A stretch of DNA of 47,243 bases from Clostridia bacterium (GTDB lineage: Bacteria; Bacillota; Clostridia; Saccharofermentanales; Saccharofermentanaceae), in contig JAKSRG010000023.1 of NCBI GenBank assembly GCA_024403735.1, positions 1 through 47,243 on the forward strand, written 5' to 3'. The notes beneath the pieces were generated by a model, which was not told the origin of the DNA, did no database searches, and worked only from the letters and a program-made list of their open reading frames with translations. The translations under genes and the position numbers were made by a program. The first letter of the stretch is position 1, and each line of letters opens with the position of its first letter. Of this stretch, positions 19,036-26,295 are shown piece by piece.

Positions 19036-19887
19036 ATGAGAACTAGTCTTGTAATGGAAGGCGGCGCCATGCGTGGAATGTTCACGTGTGGCGTTATCGA
19101 TGTCTTCATGGAAAATAATATTACTTTTGACTGCGCCGTGGGAGTTTCCGCTGGCGCTGCTTTTGGTTGTAACTATAAATCTGGTCAGATTGGCAGAGCG
19201 ATTAGATATAACAAGCGCTTTTGTCGCGATAAGAGGTTTGTTGGTGTAAGGTCCTTCATTAAGACTGGCGATTTGTATGGAGCAGATTTCTGCTACAAAA
19301 CAATCCCATACGAGCTAGATAGGTTCGATTCAGAGACTTTTAGATCTAACCCAATGAAGTTTTATGTTGGTGCGTTTGATTGTGAGACTGGAAAAACTGT
19401 ATATCACGACTGTGCAGAAGGTGGCGACACAGATTTCCAGTGGATAAGGGCATCCGCATCTATGCCAGTACTATCTCAAATTGTCGAGGTAGACGGCTAT
19501 AAGCTCCAGGATGGAGGCATCCAAGATTCAATCCCATACGAATTTATCGAAAACAAGGGCTGCACTCGTAATATCGTCATCCTTACTCAGCCTAAGGGAT
19601 ATGTTAAAAAGAAGCTCGCAATTGTTCCAGCTATGAAGCCTTTTATTCATAAATATCCAAAACTAATAGATGGTCTCAATACTAGACACCTAAGATACAA
19701 CGAGCAAGTTAAGCACGTTGAGGAATGTGAAGCTAGAGGAGAAGCTATTGTTATTCGTCCAGATGAGCTACTCGGAATTGGCAAGATGGAGAAAGATCCT
19801 AACGAACTCGAGCGTGTCTATCAGATTGGTAGATTAGTAGGTGAGAAGTACCTAGAAAAGGTAAAAAAATTCCTCGAATTGGAGTAA
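19036..19887 (+). CDS. Patatin-like phospholipase (RssA/YjjU type)
   Basis: Patatin-fold lipid acyl hydrolases use a Ser-Asp dyad. The 283-residue product shows the oxyanion loop MEGGAMRGMFTCGV, the nucleophile elbow GVSAGAAFG (Ser about residue 42) and the Asp of LQDGGIQDSIP. It resembles the bacterial YjjU-like group, soluble and cytoplasmic. ATG 19036 has GAGG 6 nt upstream; a TTG one codon earlier is less likely. The last codons lie within the terminator of the convergent small gene at 19931-20161, so the ends of both genes are linked. Its substrate is unknown. Confidence 0.9.
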   Translation: MRTSLVMEGGAMRGMFTCGVIDVFMENNITFDCAVGVSAGAAFGCNYKSGQIGRAIRYNKRFCRDKRFVGVRSFIKTGDLYGADFCYKTIPYELDRFDSETFRSNPMKFYVGAFDCETGKTVYHDCAEGGDTDFQWIRASASMPVLSQIVEVDGYKLQDGGIQDSIPYEFIENKGCTRNIVILTQPKGYVKKKLAIVPAMKPFIHKYPKLIDGLNTRHLRYNEQVKHVEECEARGEAIVIRPDELLGIGKMEKDPNELERVYQIGRLVGEKYLEKVKKFLELE

Positions 19888-19901
19888 TTCCAAGTCGAGG
19901 A
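19864..19901 (-). terminator. Minus-strand terminator overlapping the 3' end of the patatin gene
   Basis: TCCTCGAATTGGA (19871-19883) and TCCAAGTCGAGGA (19889-19901) form a 13-bp arm with one mismatch. On the minus strand it is followed by seven T residues (complement of 19864-19869 and neighbours). It therefore terminates the 76-residue gene, and its sequence also encodes the patatin C-terminus. Confidence 0.8.
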
Positions 19902-19930
19902 TGCTGTGTAACATTGTTACAAATCCCGTA

Positions 19931-20161
19931 TTAGTAGTATCCGCAGCCACTTCTAGTTGGACCGTCTTTACCAGAGATGTATCCAGAGTTGAAGGCCATG
20001 TTAACTTCTCTAAGTTCCATTCTTCCTTCAATATATTCGTCATACATTCTCTCGAGGCCTGCAGGCGCACCGTCGCAGCCACTCTCAAAATCAGCCAGTG
20101 CCTTTGCCACAATTGCTGCTCTTTCTTCTCTAGTAGTGTCTTTAATAAGAATTGAACTCAT
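19931..20161 (-). CDS. 76-residue conserved-looking small protein, function unknown
   Basis: The product starts MSSILIKDTTREERAAIVAKAL, has a helical central part with CDGAPAGLERMYDEYIEG, and ends GKDGPTRSGCGYY. AAAGGAGG precedes the ATG at 20161 on the minus strand, and a strong terminator follows, so it is a real single gene. From memory, similar short proteins in gut Firmicutes often carry the misleading name 'PurH'; nothing here supports a purine enzyme. It has no signal peptide or membrane segment, two cysteines, and a Gly/Tyr C-terminus. It is transcribed divergently from the acyl ligase gene. Confidence 0.8.
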   Translation of the reverse strand: MSSILIKDTTREERAAIVAKALADFESGCDGAPAGLERMYDEYIEGRMELREVNMAFNSGYISGKDGPTRSGCGYY

Positions 20162-20258
20162 TATTATTATGCCTCCTTTAATAGGCGAAATTGTTTTCGA
20201 GATATTCTACAACTAAGTATATAACTTATGAAGTGTAAATGAACAAATTGTAAAATAC

Positions 20259-20271
20259 TTTGATTATCAAA
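20259..20271. promoter_or_regulatory. FabT-like operator upstream of the acyl ligase
   Basis: TTTGATTATCAAA is a perfect 13-bp dyad. It matches the core of the FabT (MarR family) fatty-acid operator as I recall it. It lies 9 bp before the -35 box of the acyl ligase promoter, in the spacer shared with the divergent 76-residue gene. Confidence 0.55.
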
Positions 20272-20279
20272 ATATTTTA

Positions 20280-20308
20280 TTGCAAAAATCAGATTTTATA
20301 GATATATT
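20280..20308 (+). promoter_or_regulatory. Promoter of acyl ligase-acyl carrier protein operon
   Basis: TTGCAA (20280-20285) and TATATT (20303-20308) with a 17-bp spacer. The leader to ATG 20382 is about 67 nt. Confidence 0.5.
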
Positions 20309-20381
20309 TAGGTTAAGTTAATCTAGATTGAGTTTTGGATTAACAACTAGGGTTAAATAACTATTTAATTGAGAGGTAAAA

Positions 20382-21995
20382 ATGTCACAGAAAATTATAG
20401 ATAAGATGCAGGCATCCTGTCTTAAAGATGTTAAGTATTCTAATCTTGGTGAATTGGTTGAAGCATATGCAACGCAGAGACCTGACAGTCATGCTTTCAG
20501 TTATCATTTGAAAAAGGAACTAATTAAGGTCGATCAGAAGACTTTCAAGAGAGAAGTATTATCCGTATTACATGATTTAAATCTTGATAAGGTTACAGGT
20601 AAGCACATTGCTATTATTGGCGAGAATTCATATAGATGGGTTTTATGCTATTTCGCGATTGTTATTACTGGTAACGTAGCAGTTCCAATTGATAAAGAGC
20701 TTCCAACTAATGAGATTGCTGAACTTGTTAAATATGCCGATTGTACAGAGGCTATTATCTCAGATTCATATATTGATTTATTTACAGCTGAAATGCTCGA
20801 GGGCGTTACGATTGTAAATATGAAGAATATCGATAAGGATAATGTTTCATACGAAGGTGAGTCATTAGCTAGAAAGATTGATAACGACGCTTTGTCATGT
20901 ATCTTCTTCACATCAGGTACATCTGGAAAGAGTAAGGGTGTAATGCTCAGCCAGACAAATATCGTTAGTGATATTGAAGGTGTATACGATACTTTCTATG
21001 GCAACATGGCATTCATTGATTCAGTTTCTGTACTTCCATTCAATCACGCATTTGGCTTGAATGTTGGTGTTTTGACAGTTTACAGATTTGGATGTGGTGT
21101 TCATATCTGCGGAAGCCTTAAGAGAGTGCAAAAAGACCTTCAGGAATTGAAGCCTCAGACACTTTGTCTTGTACCTTTGTTCGTTGAGAAATTCTACAAG
21201 ATGATCTGGTCAGAAGCTGAGAAGGGTAAGAAGGACAAGGGCCTCAAGGTTTTGATTAAGGTTAGTAATGCACTAAGATGCATCGGTATTGATTTGAGAC
21301 GCAAGTTCTTTAAGTCAATCCTTGAAGTATTCGGCGGTAATTTTGAGAATGTAATCTGCGGTGGTGCGGCGCTCGACAGTATGTATTGTGAGTTTTTCGA
21401 CTCAATCGGCGTAACAGTACTTAATGGTTATGGCGCTACTGAGTGTTCTCCAGTTATTTCTGTAAATGCTACATACAAGGAGTTCAAGAAATATAAGGGA
21501 ACAGGTCTTCCACTTAGCTGCACAAAGGTTAAGATTGCAGATGACGGCGAGATTATCGTAGGTGGTGCGAATGTAGCACTCGGATACTATAGATTACCTG
21601 AAGGCTCTGACAACGCCTTTGAAGATGGTTGGTATCACACAGGTGACCTTGGTGAACTTAGAGACGGAAGAGTTTGTATCACTGGACGTAAGAAGAACCT
21701 CATTATCTTGAGTAACGGTGAGAATATCTCCCCAGAAGAGCTCGAAAACGATATTGCTAGAGATCCTGGTGTAAATGAGGTATTGGTTTACGATAAGAAT
21801 GGTATAATAATTGCAGAAGTGTTCCCAGAGGAAGCTTTCATGAATAATCAGGAGCATTTCGAAGAACTACGAAAGAAGGTTAATACTGGTCGTCCGCTTT
21901 ATAAGCAGGTGGCTGAGATTAAGCTTAGAGATACAGAGTTTATTAAGAATACTACTAAGAAAATAGTTCGATATAAGAATATTCCAAAGGAGTGA
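20382..21995 (+). CDS. AMP-dependent acyl ligase (fatty acyl-CoA or acyl-ACP synthetase)
   Basis: ANL-superfamily enzymes adenylate a carboxylic acid and pass it to a thiol. The 537-residue product has the P-loop CIFFTSGTSGKSKGVMLSQ (about residues 177-195), the adenine motif LNGYGATECSPV, the hinge-region WYHTGDLGELRDGRVCITGRKKNLII, and the C-terminal Lys in FIKNTTKKIVR. It resembles long-chain acyl-CoA synthetases. A dedicated acyl carrier protein gene begins 5 bp after its stop, so the acceptor may be that carrier rather than CoA. GAGAGG precedes ATG 20382. A FabT-like operator upstream supports a fatty-acid role. Substrate is inferred, not shown. Confidence 0.9.
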   Translation: MSQKIIDKMQASCLKDVKYSNLGELVEAYATQRPDSHAFSYHLKKELIKVDQKTFKREVLSVLHDLNLDKVTGKHIAIIGENSYRWVLCYFAIVITGNVAVPIDKELPTNEIAELVKYADCTEAIISDSYIDLFTAEMLEGVTIVNMKNIDKDNVSYEGESLARKIDNDALSCIFFTSGTSGKSKGVMLSQTNIVSDIEGVYDTFYGNMAFIDSVSVLPFNHAFGLNVGVLTVYRFGCGVHICGSLKRVQKDLQELKPQTLCLVPLFVEKFYKMIWSEAEKGKKDKGLKVLIKVSNALRCIGIDLRRKFFKSILEVFGGNFENVICGGAALDSMYCEFFDSIGVTVLNGYGATECSPVISVNATYKEFKKYKGTGLPLSCTKVKIADDGEIIVGGANVALGYYRLPEGSDNAFEDGWYHTGDLGELRDGRVCITGRKKNLIILSNGENISPEELENDIARDPGVNEVLVYDKNGIIIAEVFPEEAFMNNQEHFEELRKKVNTGRPLYKQVAEIKLRDTEFIKNTTKKIVRYKNIPKE

Positions 21996-22000
21996 TTATT

Positions 22001-22222
22001 ATGGTAGAAAAGACAATTGAGATTTTATCAAAGCACGTTAAAGAAGGTATTGAGATTAAGCCAGAGAGCGCACTCGTAGCTGATCTTGGTTTGACATCAC
22101 TCGATATCGTAGACATCATTGTTTCATTCGAAGATGAGTTCGATATGGAAATCCCTGATCAGATTATTCCATCTCTCTCAACAGTTCAGGACATCGCTAA
22201 CTATCTCGAGAAGCATGCATAA
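22001..22222 (+). CDS. Acyl carrier protein
   Basis: The 73-residue product is a complete carrier domain. ADLGLTSLDIVDIIVSFEDEF contains the phosphopantetheine-accepting Ser33 in a TSLD context (the fatty-acid AcpP usually has DSLD), followed by the acidic helix II. AAAGGAG overlaps the stop of the acyl ligase and lies 8 nt before ATG 22001, so translation is coupled. The TSLD motif and neighbour suggest a dedicated carrier for the ligase product rather than the main fatty-acid synthesis carrier; this is inference. A terminator follows at 22262-22297. Confidence 0.93.
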   Translation: MVEKTIEILSKHVKEGIEIKPESALVADLGLTSLDIVDIIVSFEDEFDMEIPDQIIPSLSTVQDIANYLEKHA

Positions 22223-22261
22223 TAGCTTTGCTAGCGAATACAATTTAATATGATTTTAGTG

Positions 22262-22297
22262 TAGGCAATCAGTTTATTTCCGATTGCCTATATTTTT
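22262..22297 (+). terminator. Rho-independent terminator after the acyl carrier protein gene
   Basis: TAGGCAATC pairs perfectly with GATTGCCTA across a 10-nt loop and is followed by TATTTTT. Confidence 0.88.
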
Positions 22298-22365
22298 GCT
22301 AGAATTTTTAACAAATGAATACTAAACTATTAGATATTTACAAAAGTTATTTTAAGGGGATAGGT

Positions 22366-23382
22366 ATGAAAAAGAATTTTTTAATTAGTTCAATGGCTTT
22401 ATTGATTGCCATGTCAACAATAACTATGACAGCTTGCGATAGTAGTGAGAATACAGATAGCACTACTTCTACGGTTGCTACAACTACAGTTTCAGCTGAG
22501 GCAGAGGCAACTACTCAGAAAGATACTCCAGCTGAGGATCCTACGGAGGCGACAACAGCTGAACCTGCTGAGGAAACAGATATCAGAACTGGTGAATTCT
22601 CGGTAACGGATATTTCAGGCACTCAGAAGAGCATCTATGTATATCGAGATGATATTAGACTATATGGTGAGATGTGCCTTCCTGAAGGCGATGGTCCATT
22701 CCCAGTAGTTATTCTTTCTAGTGGTTATATTGCTCCTTGCTCAGCATATAGCGATATTGCTAGTAATCTTGCCGAGAATGGAATTGTTGGAGTTTATTTT
22801 GATTGCTCTGGTAATTGTACTCCTAGTAAGAGTGATGGTAGCACATTGGAGTGTTCAGTCTTGACAGAGGCAGCGGATCTTGAGGCTGTAATTAGAGATA
22901 TTAGTACTTTGGAGTATATAGATAGCAATAACATTTTCTTGTGGGGTCATAGTCTTGGTGGATTTGTTACTGCATATGTTGGTTGTGAGAACCCTGAGTT
23001 AATCCGTGGAATGATGCTCGCTGAGCCATCTTTTCAGATTCAAGACGAATTTAGAGAAGAATTCCCTGAAGGCACAGAGATACCTGAGATTGTATATTCA
23101 CCAATGTATGTAGGCGGCATGTTTTTCGAAGATGCACTTAGTTTTGATATCTTCGAGATGCTTCCTAATTATTCAGGAAATGTTGTTATTTATGCTGGTA
23201 CTACACCTGATTCTATCGGAGGAGAGACACCAGAATACTTTGACAGGGCAATTGAAGTTTTCCCATCAGCTGAACTAATTTCGCTCGAAGGATCTAATCA
23301 CAATATTGTAGGTACTCCACGCTATGAGATGATGGAGATGATGATTGAGTTCGTTAATACTAATATTGTGGTGAACGAATAA
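22366..23382 (+). CDS. Lipoprotein alpha/beta hydrolase
   Basis: The 338-residue product has a lipoprotein signal ending in TMTAC (Cys24), a Ser/Thr/Glu-rich linker (about 25-75) and an alpha/beta hydrolase domain. The nucleophile elbow is WGHSLGG (Ser about residue 202), an oxyanion-type strand VVILSSGYIAPC precedes it, and the C-terminal GSNHNI supplies the likely catalytic His. It resembles dipeptidyl-peptidase/esterase-like hydrolases of unknown substrate. The ATG at 22366 follows an AAGGGGATAGG site; an in-frame ATG at 22315 would place 17 residues ahead of a normal signal peptide and is unlikely. Located on the outer membrane face of the cell. Confidence 0.85.
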   Translation: MKKNFLISSMALLIAMSTITMTACDSSENTDSTTSTVATTTVSAEAEATTQKDTPAEDPTEATTAEPAEETDIRTGEFSVTDISGTQKSIYVYRDDIRLYGEMCLPEGDGPFPVVILSSGYIAPCSAYSDIASNLAENGIVGVYFDCSGNCTPSKSDGSTLECSVLTEAADLEAVIRDISTLEYIDSNNIFLWGHSLGGFVTAYVGCENPELIRGMMLAEPSFQIQDEFREEFPEGTEIPEIVYSPMYVGGMFFEDALSFDIFEMLPNYSGNVVIYAGTTPDSIGGETPEYFDRAIEVFPSAELISLEGSNHNIVGTPRYEMMEMMIEFVNTNIVVNE

Positions 23383-23457
23383 TCGAGATGTTTTGACTAG
23401 CTCGAAAACAAGGATGAGACCTATAGGAACTGCCGATAAGTATTAGAGGAGTTAATA

Positions 23458-24204
23458 ATGTTTAACCGTGAAGAACACATAGCTAATCTTGATAGTTTTA
23501 TTAACTTCAGAATTGGTATTTTTGATGGTTCATATGAAGATAAGTGTAGTCTTCCAAAGGAAGCTTCTCTATTCATGGCAGAAGCGCAGGAGTTCACTAG
23601 TGATGCTTGCGAAGAAGTAGCGGAAGAGTGTAAGGAGCGACTTCCTGAACCTCAGCCTGATGCTGTGCCACCATTAGTGCCTCCAGTTATGCCACAGCCT
23701 TCAGCTTCTTCATCTTCTTCTGCTCGTAGATTTGCTATGCCTCAGGCGATGCCTAGTAAGAAGTCGGCTTCTAATGAAATGGGCACTCCTGTCAAGCGTG
23801 TTGAGACGACAAAAAAGGAACCAATCACATCAGCGATCAGTTCCTTTCTTAAGGAGAAATTCGAGGACAGCGCAGTAGCCAAAAAGCTTAACTACTATAT
23901 GCATGCCAAAGATATTACAACTAGCATGATTTATGAGAGATGCTATGTTGATCGTAAGCTTATTTCTAAGATTACTAATAGGTCCAACTATCATCCATCA
24001 AAGGCGACTATGCTCGCACTTTGTATTGGTCTTCAATTAAATATCAATGAAGCAACTGAGTTTATCGCGCTCGCTGGTTACTCATTCACGAACACTAGTA
24101 AGTTCGACCTAGTAATTGAGTACATGCTCACAAATGAGATATATGACCTTAGATTTATTAACGAGATGCTCGAGAAATATGAGCAGCCACTCCTTGGTGC
24201 TTAA
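23458..24204 (+). CDS. Helix-turn-helix-type C-terminal domain protein paired with a VWA gene
   Basis: The 248-residue product has a variable, Pro/Ser-rich N-terminal half (about 1-120), probably disordered, and a helical C-terminal domain. The latter (about 125-248) contains ITTSMIYERCYVDRKLISKI, HPSKATMLALCIGLQLN, AGYSFTNTSKFDLVIEYML and ends EQPLLGA. I know this domain from gut clostridia, where it resembles an XRE-like fold and is found beside VWA or macro-domain proteins. GAGGAG precedes ATG 23458. It converges on the VWA gene with only 19 bp between stops. No DNA-binding or enzymatic function is established. Confidence 0.75.
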   Translation: MFNREEHIANLDSFINFRIGIFDGSYEDKCSLPKEASLFMAEAQEFTSDACEEVAEECKERLPEPQPDAVPPLVPPVMPQPSASSSSSARRFAMPQAMPSKKSASNEMGTPVKRVETTKKEPITSAISSFLKEKFEDSAVAKKLNYYMHAKDITTSMIYERCYVDRKLISKITNRSNYHPSKATMLALCIGLQLNINEATEFIALAGYSFTNTSKFDLVIEYMLTNEIYDLRFINEMLEKYEQPLLGA

Positions 24205-24223
24205 GTAATAGCAAGGTGCAATA

Positions 24224-24883
24224 TTACTCAACTTTCTCCAATGTGGATGCGCATTTTTCTGCGAAACAAGCGTCAAAATCTTCGACACATCTATCTGCCT
24301 TTCGCATGAACATTGCCATATCACTAACAGCTGAGAATGAACTAGATACACCCTTAGCTGATGCTGATGGGCTTACCGCACCAGATCGTCTGATGCCAAT
24401 TGAATCTGCTTCTGATACAGCATCGATATTGGCGCCGAGGAACATGAACTTCCAGCCGTCTTTATCCTGCTTCTTTGAGATCATCTTCTTGATTTTTGCC
24501 TTAGTATATTCTCTGCTGGCATTCTCATATCCATCCGTTGTAATTACGAATAAAACCTTATCAGGCTTCTCGTCGCTTGAAGCATTCTTGATATTCTTCT
24601 CAACAGCTTTGATTGTCTTTCCAACTGCATCGAGTAGGGCAGTGCAGCCTCTTGCGTAATACTCGCTATCTGTTAATCTCTGAACTTTGTCGATTGCTTC
24701 GTGTTCATAGAGGACATCGTAGAAATCATCGAAGAGGACAGTTGTTACATAAACTTTGCCATCTTCATTTTCTTTCTTCTGCTTAGCGATAAGTGAGTTA
24801 TAACCTCCGATTGTCTCGCTTGTTAAGTTTTCCATTGATCCGCTTCTGTCCAAAACAAATACTAATTCTGTAATTCCTGCCAT
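24224..24883 (-). CDS. Von Willebrand factor type A domain protein (TerY-like)
   Basis: The 219-residue cytoplasmic product is essentially a single VWA domain. The metal-ion-dependent adhesion site is complete: FVLDRSGSM near residues 9-17 (DxSxS), the Thr in RGCTALLDAVG near 81, and the Asp in VITTDGYEN near 116. ATG 24883 has GGAGGTT upstream on the minus strand. TerY-like VWA proteins usually sit with a kinase and phosphatase (TerY-P); here the only close partner is the convergent HTH-domain gene. The mntP gene is divergent. Probable role is metal-dependent protein-protein recruitment in a stress or defence response, by inference. Confidence 0.9.
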   Translation of the reverse strand: MAGITELVFVLDRSGSMENLTSETIGGYNSLIAKQKKENEDGKVYVTTVLFDDFYDVLYEHEAIDKVQRLTDSEYYARGCTALLDAVGKTIKAVEKNIKNASSDEKPDKVLFVITTDGYENASREYTKAKIKKMISKKQDKDGWKFMFLGANIDAVSEADSIGIRRSGAVSPSASAKGVSSSFSAVSDMAMFMRKADRCVEDFDACFAEKCASTLEKVE

Positions 24884-24945
24884 AATTTTTAACCTCCGGT
24901 TTCTTTGTTTGTGACTACAGAATATCAACCTTCAAATAGCTTTTG

Positions 24946-24962
24946 GTCGCTTTCAAAGCGAC
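24946..24962. promoter_or_regulatory. Perfect inverted repeat between VWA gene and mntP promoter
   Basis: GTCGCTTT and AAAGCGAC flank a single C, a perfect 8-bp dyad, ending 5 bp before the -35 box of mntP and about 63 bp upstream of the VWA start. A candidate operator for either divergent gene. Confidence 0.45.
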
Positions 24963-24967
24963 ACTTA

Positions 24968-24996
24968 TTGACGAGTACATATGATTCTGATATAGT
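24968..24996 (+). promoter_or_regulatory. Promoter of mntP
   Basis: TTGACG (24968-24973) and TATAGT (24991-24996) with an exact 17-bp spacer. The leader before ATG 25038 is only about 35 nt, too short for a manganese riboswitch. Confidence 0.75.
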
Positions 24997-25037
24997 CTGA
25001 ATTCAGCATTATTTTTATATGGAGATTTACGCGAACT

Positions 25038-25628
25038 ATGGAATGGAGCTTCTTGTTTTTTCTTAATAGTGTGTTCTTGGGCGTCGGCCTTGCTATGGAT
25101 GCTTTCTCAGTATCACTCGCTAATGGTATGAGTGCGTCTTCAATGAAGGTTCCTACTATGTGTAAGATTTCTGGCGTATACTCTCTATTTCAGTTCGCGA
25201 TGCCAATGATCGGCTGGGTTTGCGTGCACACAATCGTGACTTTATTCGGTGTTTTCGAGAAGTTCATACCATGGATTGCATTAATCCTCTTGCTCTTCAT
25301 CGGAGGCAAGATGCTCATCGAATCTATCTTTAGTAAGGGCGAAGAGAAGAAGGATACTAAGCTCAGCTTGGGTGCCCTTATCGTTCAGGGTGTCGCTACA
25401 TCTATCGATGCTCTCTCAGTTGGATTCACAATCGCTTCATACGGAACTCTTATGGCGCTCGTCGCTTCTCTTATTATTGGAATTGTTACATTCGGTATCT
25501 GCTATGCAGGCCTCATTATCGGCAAGAAGATTGGTACTAAGTTCTCTCATGCAGCTGGAATTCTCGGCGGTGTAATCTTGATTTGCATCGGTATCGAGAT
25601 TTTTGTCAAAGGTGTGTTCTTCTCATAA
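25038..25628 (+). CDS. mntP: Putative manganese efflux pump MntP
   Basis: MntP exports Mn2+ across the membrane. The 196-residue product has six hydrophobic segments and the two duplicated family signatures, GLAMDAFSVSLANGM (about residues 17-31) and GVATSIDALSVGF (about 116-128), each with the metal-binding Asp. The loop between helices 3 and 4 is basic. The start ATG 25038 has only a distant GGAG (13 nt), so translation may be modest. It has its own promoter. A PNPOx-fold gene follows at 48 bp. The family assignment is firm; manganese as substrate is by homology. Confidence 0.93.
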   Translation: MEWSFLFFLNSVFLGVGLAMDAFSVSLANGMSASSMKVPTMCKISGVYSLFQFAMPMIGWVCVHTIVTLFGVFEKFIPWIALILLLFIGGKMLIESIFSKGEEKKDTKLSLGALIVQGVATSIDALSVGFTIASYGTLMALVASLIIGIVTFGICYAGLIIGKKIGTKFSHAAGILGGVILICIGIEIFVKGVFFS

Positions 25629-25675
25629 ATTGCGATATAATCTGATTAATATACTTTGAGGAGGATATTAATTAG

Positions 25676-26068
25676 ATGAATGAAGTTTATGATTTTTTGA
25701 AGGCTTGCGGAACATATTATCTCGCTACAGTTGACGGTGATATGCCAAAGGTTAGACCTTTCGGTACAATTGATATTTTTGAGGGCAAGCTCTATATCCA
25801 GACAGGTAAAGTTAAGGACGTTTCCAAGCAGCTCCACGCTAATCCAAATGCTGAGATTTGTGCGTTTAAGGATGGTCAGTGGATCCGCGTAGCAGGCAAG
25901 CTCATCTCAGATGACCGCTTAGAGCCAAAGGTTCACATGCTCGATGCATACCCTAATCTCCAAGCTATGTACAAGGCTGATGACGACAATACAGAGGTTT
26001 TGTATTTCGAGGATGCAGTTGCAACAATCTATTCATTCACAGATGCACCTAAGACTATCAAGCTCTAA
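25676..26068 (+). CDS. Pyridoxamine 5'-phosphate oxidase-fold flavoprotein
   Basis: The 130-residue product fits the small split-barrel FMN-binding family. It starts with YDFLKACGTYYLATVDGD and continues with VRPFGTIDIFEGKLYIQTGK and CAFKDGQWIRVAGKL, all typical of general-stress or nitroreductive PNPOx-like proteins in anaerobes. GAGGAGG lies upstream of ATG 25676 at good spacing. TATAAT at 25636-25641 could be its -10 box, without a clear -35. A terminator follows at 26149-26196. It is not a vitamin B6 biosynthetic enzyme on this evidence; the substrate is unknown. Confidence 0.88.
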   Translation: MNEVYDFLKACGTYYLATVDGDMPKVRPFGTIDIFEGKLYIQTGKVKDVSKQLHANPNAEICAFKDGQWIRVAGKLISDDRLEPKVHMLDAYPNLQAMYKADDDNTEVLYFEDAVATIYSFTDAPKTIKL

Positions 26069-26148
26069 TATTTGTGGAAATGTTTTGTCTCGACTAGCTC
26101 GAAAACACGCCGCATACTTTAGCTTTTAGCTTACATTAGACTAATCAG

Positions 26149-26196
26149 CACCTAGAAAGTTACGCTAATTATTTGCGAGACTTCCTAGGTGTTTTT
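26149..26196 (+). terminator. Terminator after the PNPOx-fold gene
   Basis: CACCTAG (26149-26155) pairs with CTAGGTG (26185-26191), with AAGT/ACTT extending the stem after one mismatch, then TTTTT. The loop is long (about 19 nt). Confidence 0.7.
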
Positions 26197-26211
26197 GCTG
26201 TGCTAATTTAT

Positions 26212-26240
26212 TTGACAGCAAGGCCACTAAGTCGTAAAAT
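26212..26240 (+). promoter_or_regulatory. Promoter of the TetR-family gene
   Basis: TTGACA (26212-26217, consensus) and TAAAAT (26235-26240) with a 17-bp spacer. Confidence 0.75.
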
Positions 26241-26267
26241 AACACGTGTTAGATAACAGGTGTTTGA
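26240..26267. promoter_or_regulatory. Tandem 14-bp operator repeats for TetR autoregulation
   Basis: TAACACGTGTTAGA (26240-26253) is followed directly by TAACAGGTGTTTGA (26254-26267) and then TAAC. The first contains a perfect 12-bp palindrome (TAACACGTGTTA). The pair overlaps the last base of the -10 box and the predicted start point, the standard position for repression of the gene that follows. Confidence 0.65.
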
Positions 26268-26295
26268 TAACGAGATTTGATTGAGGACGAGTGAT

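Noticed and set aside
24929..25037. yybP-ykoY manganese riboswitch before mntP
   Set aside because: The predicted transcription start leaves only about 35 nt of leader and none of the conserved riboswitch loops is visible.
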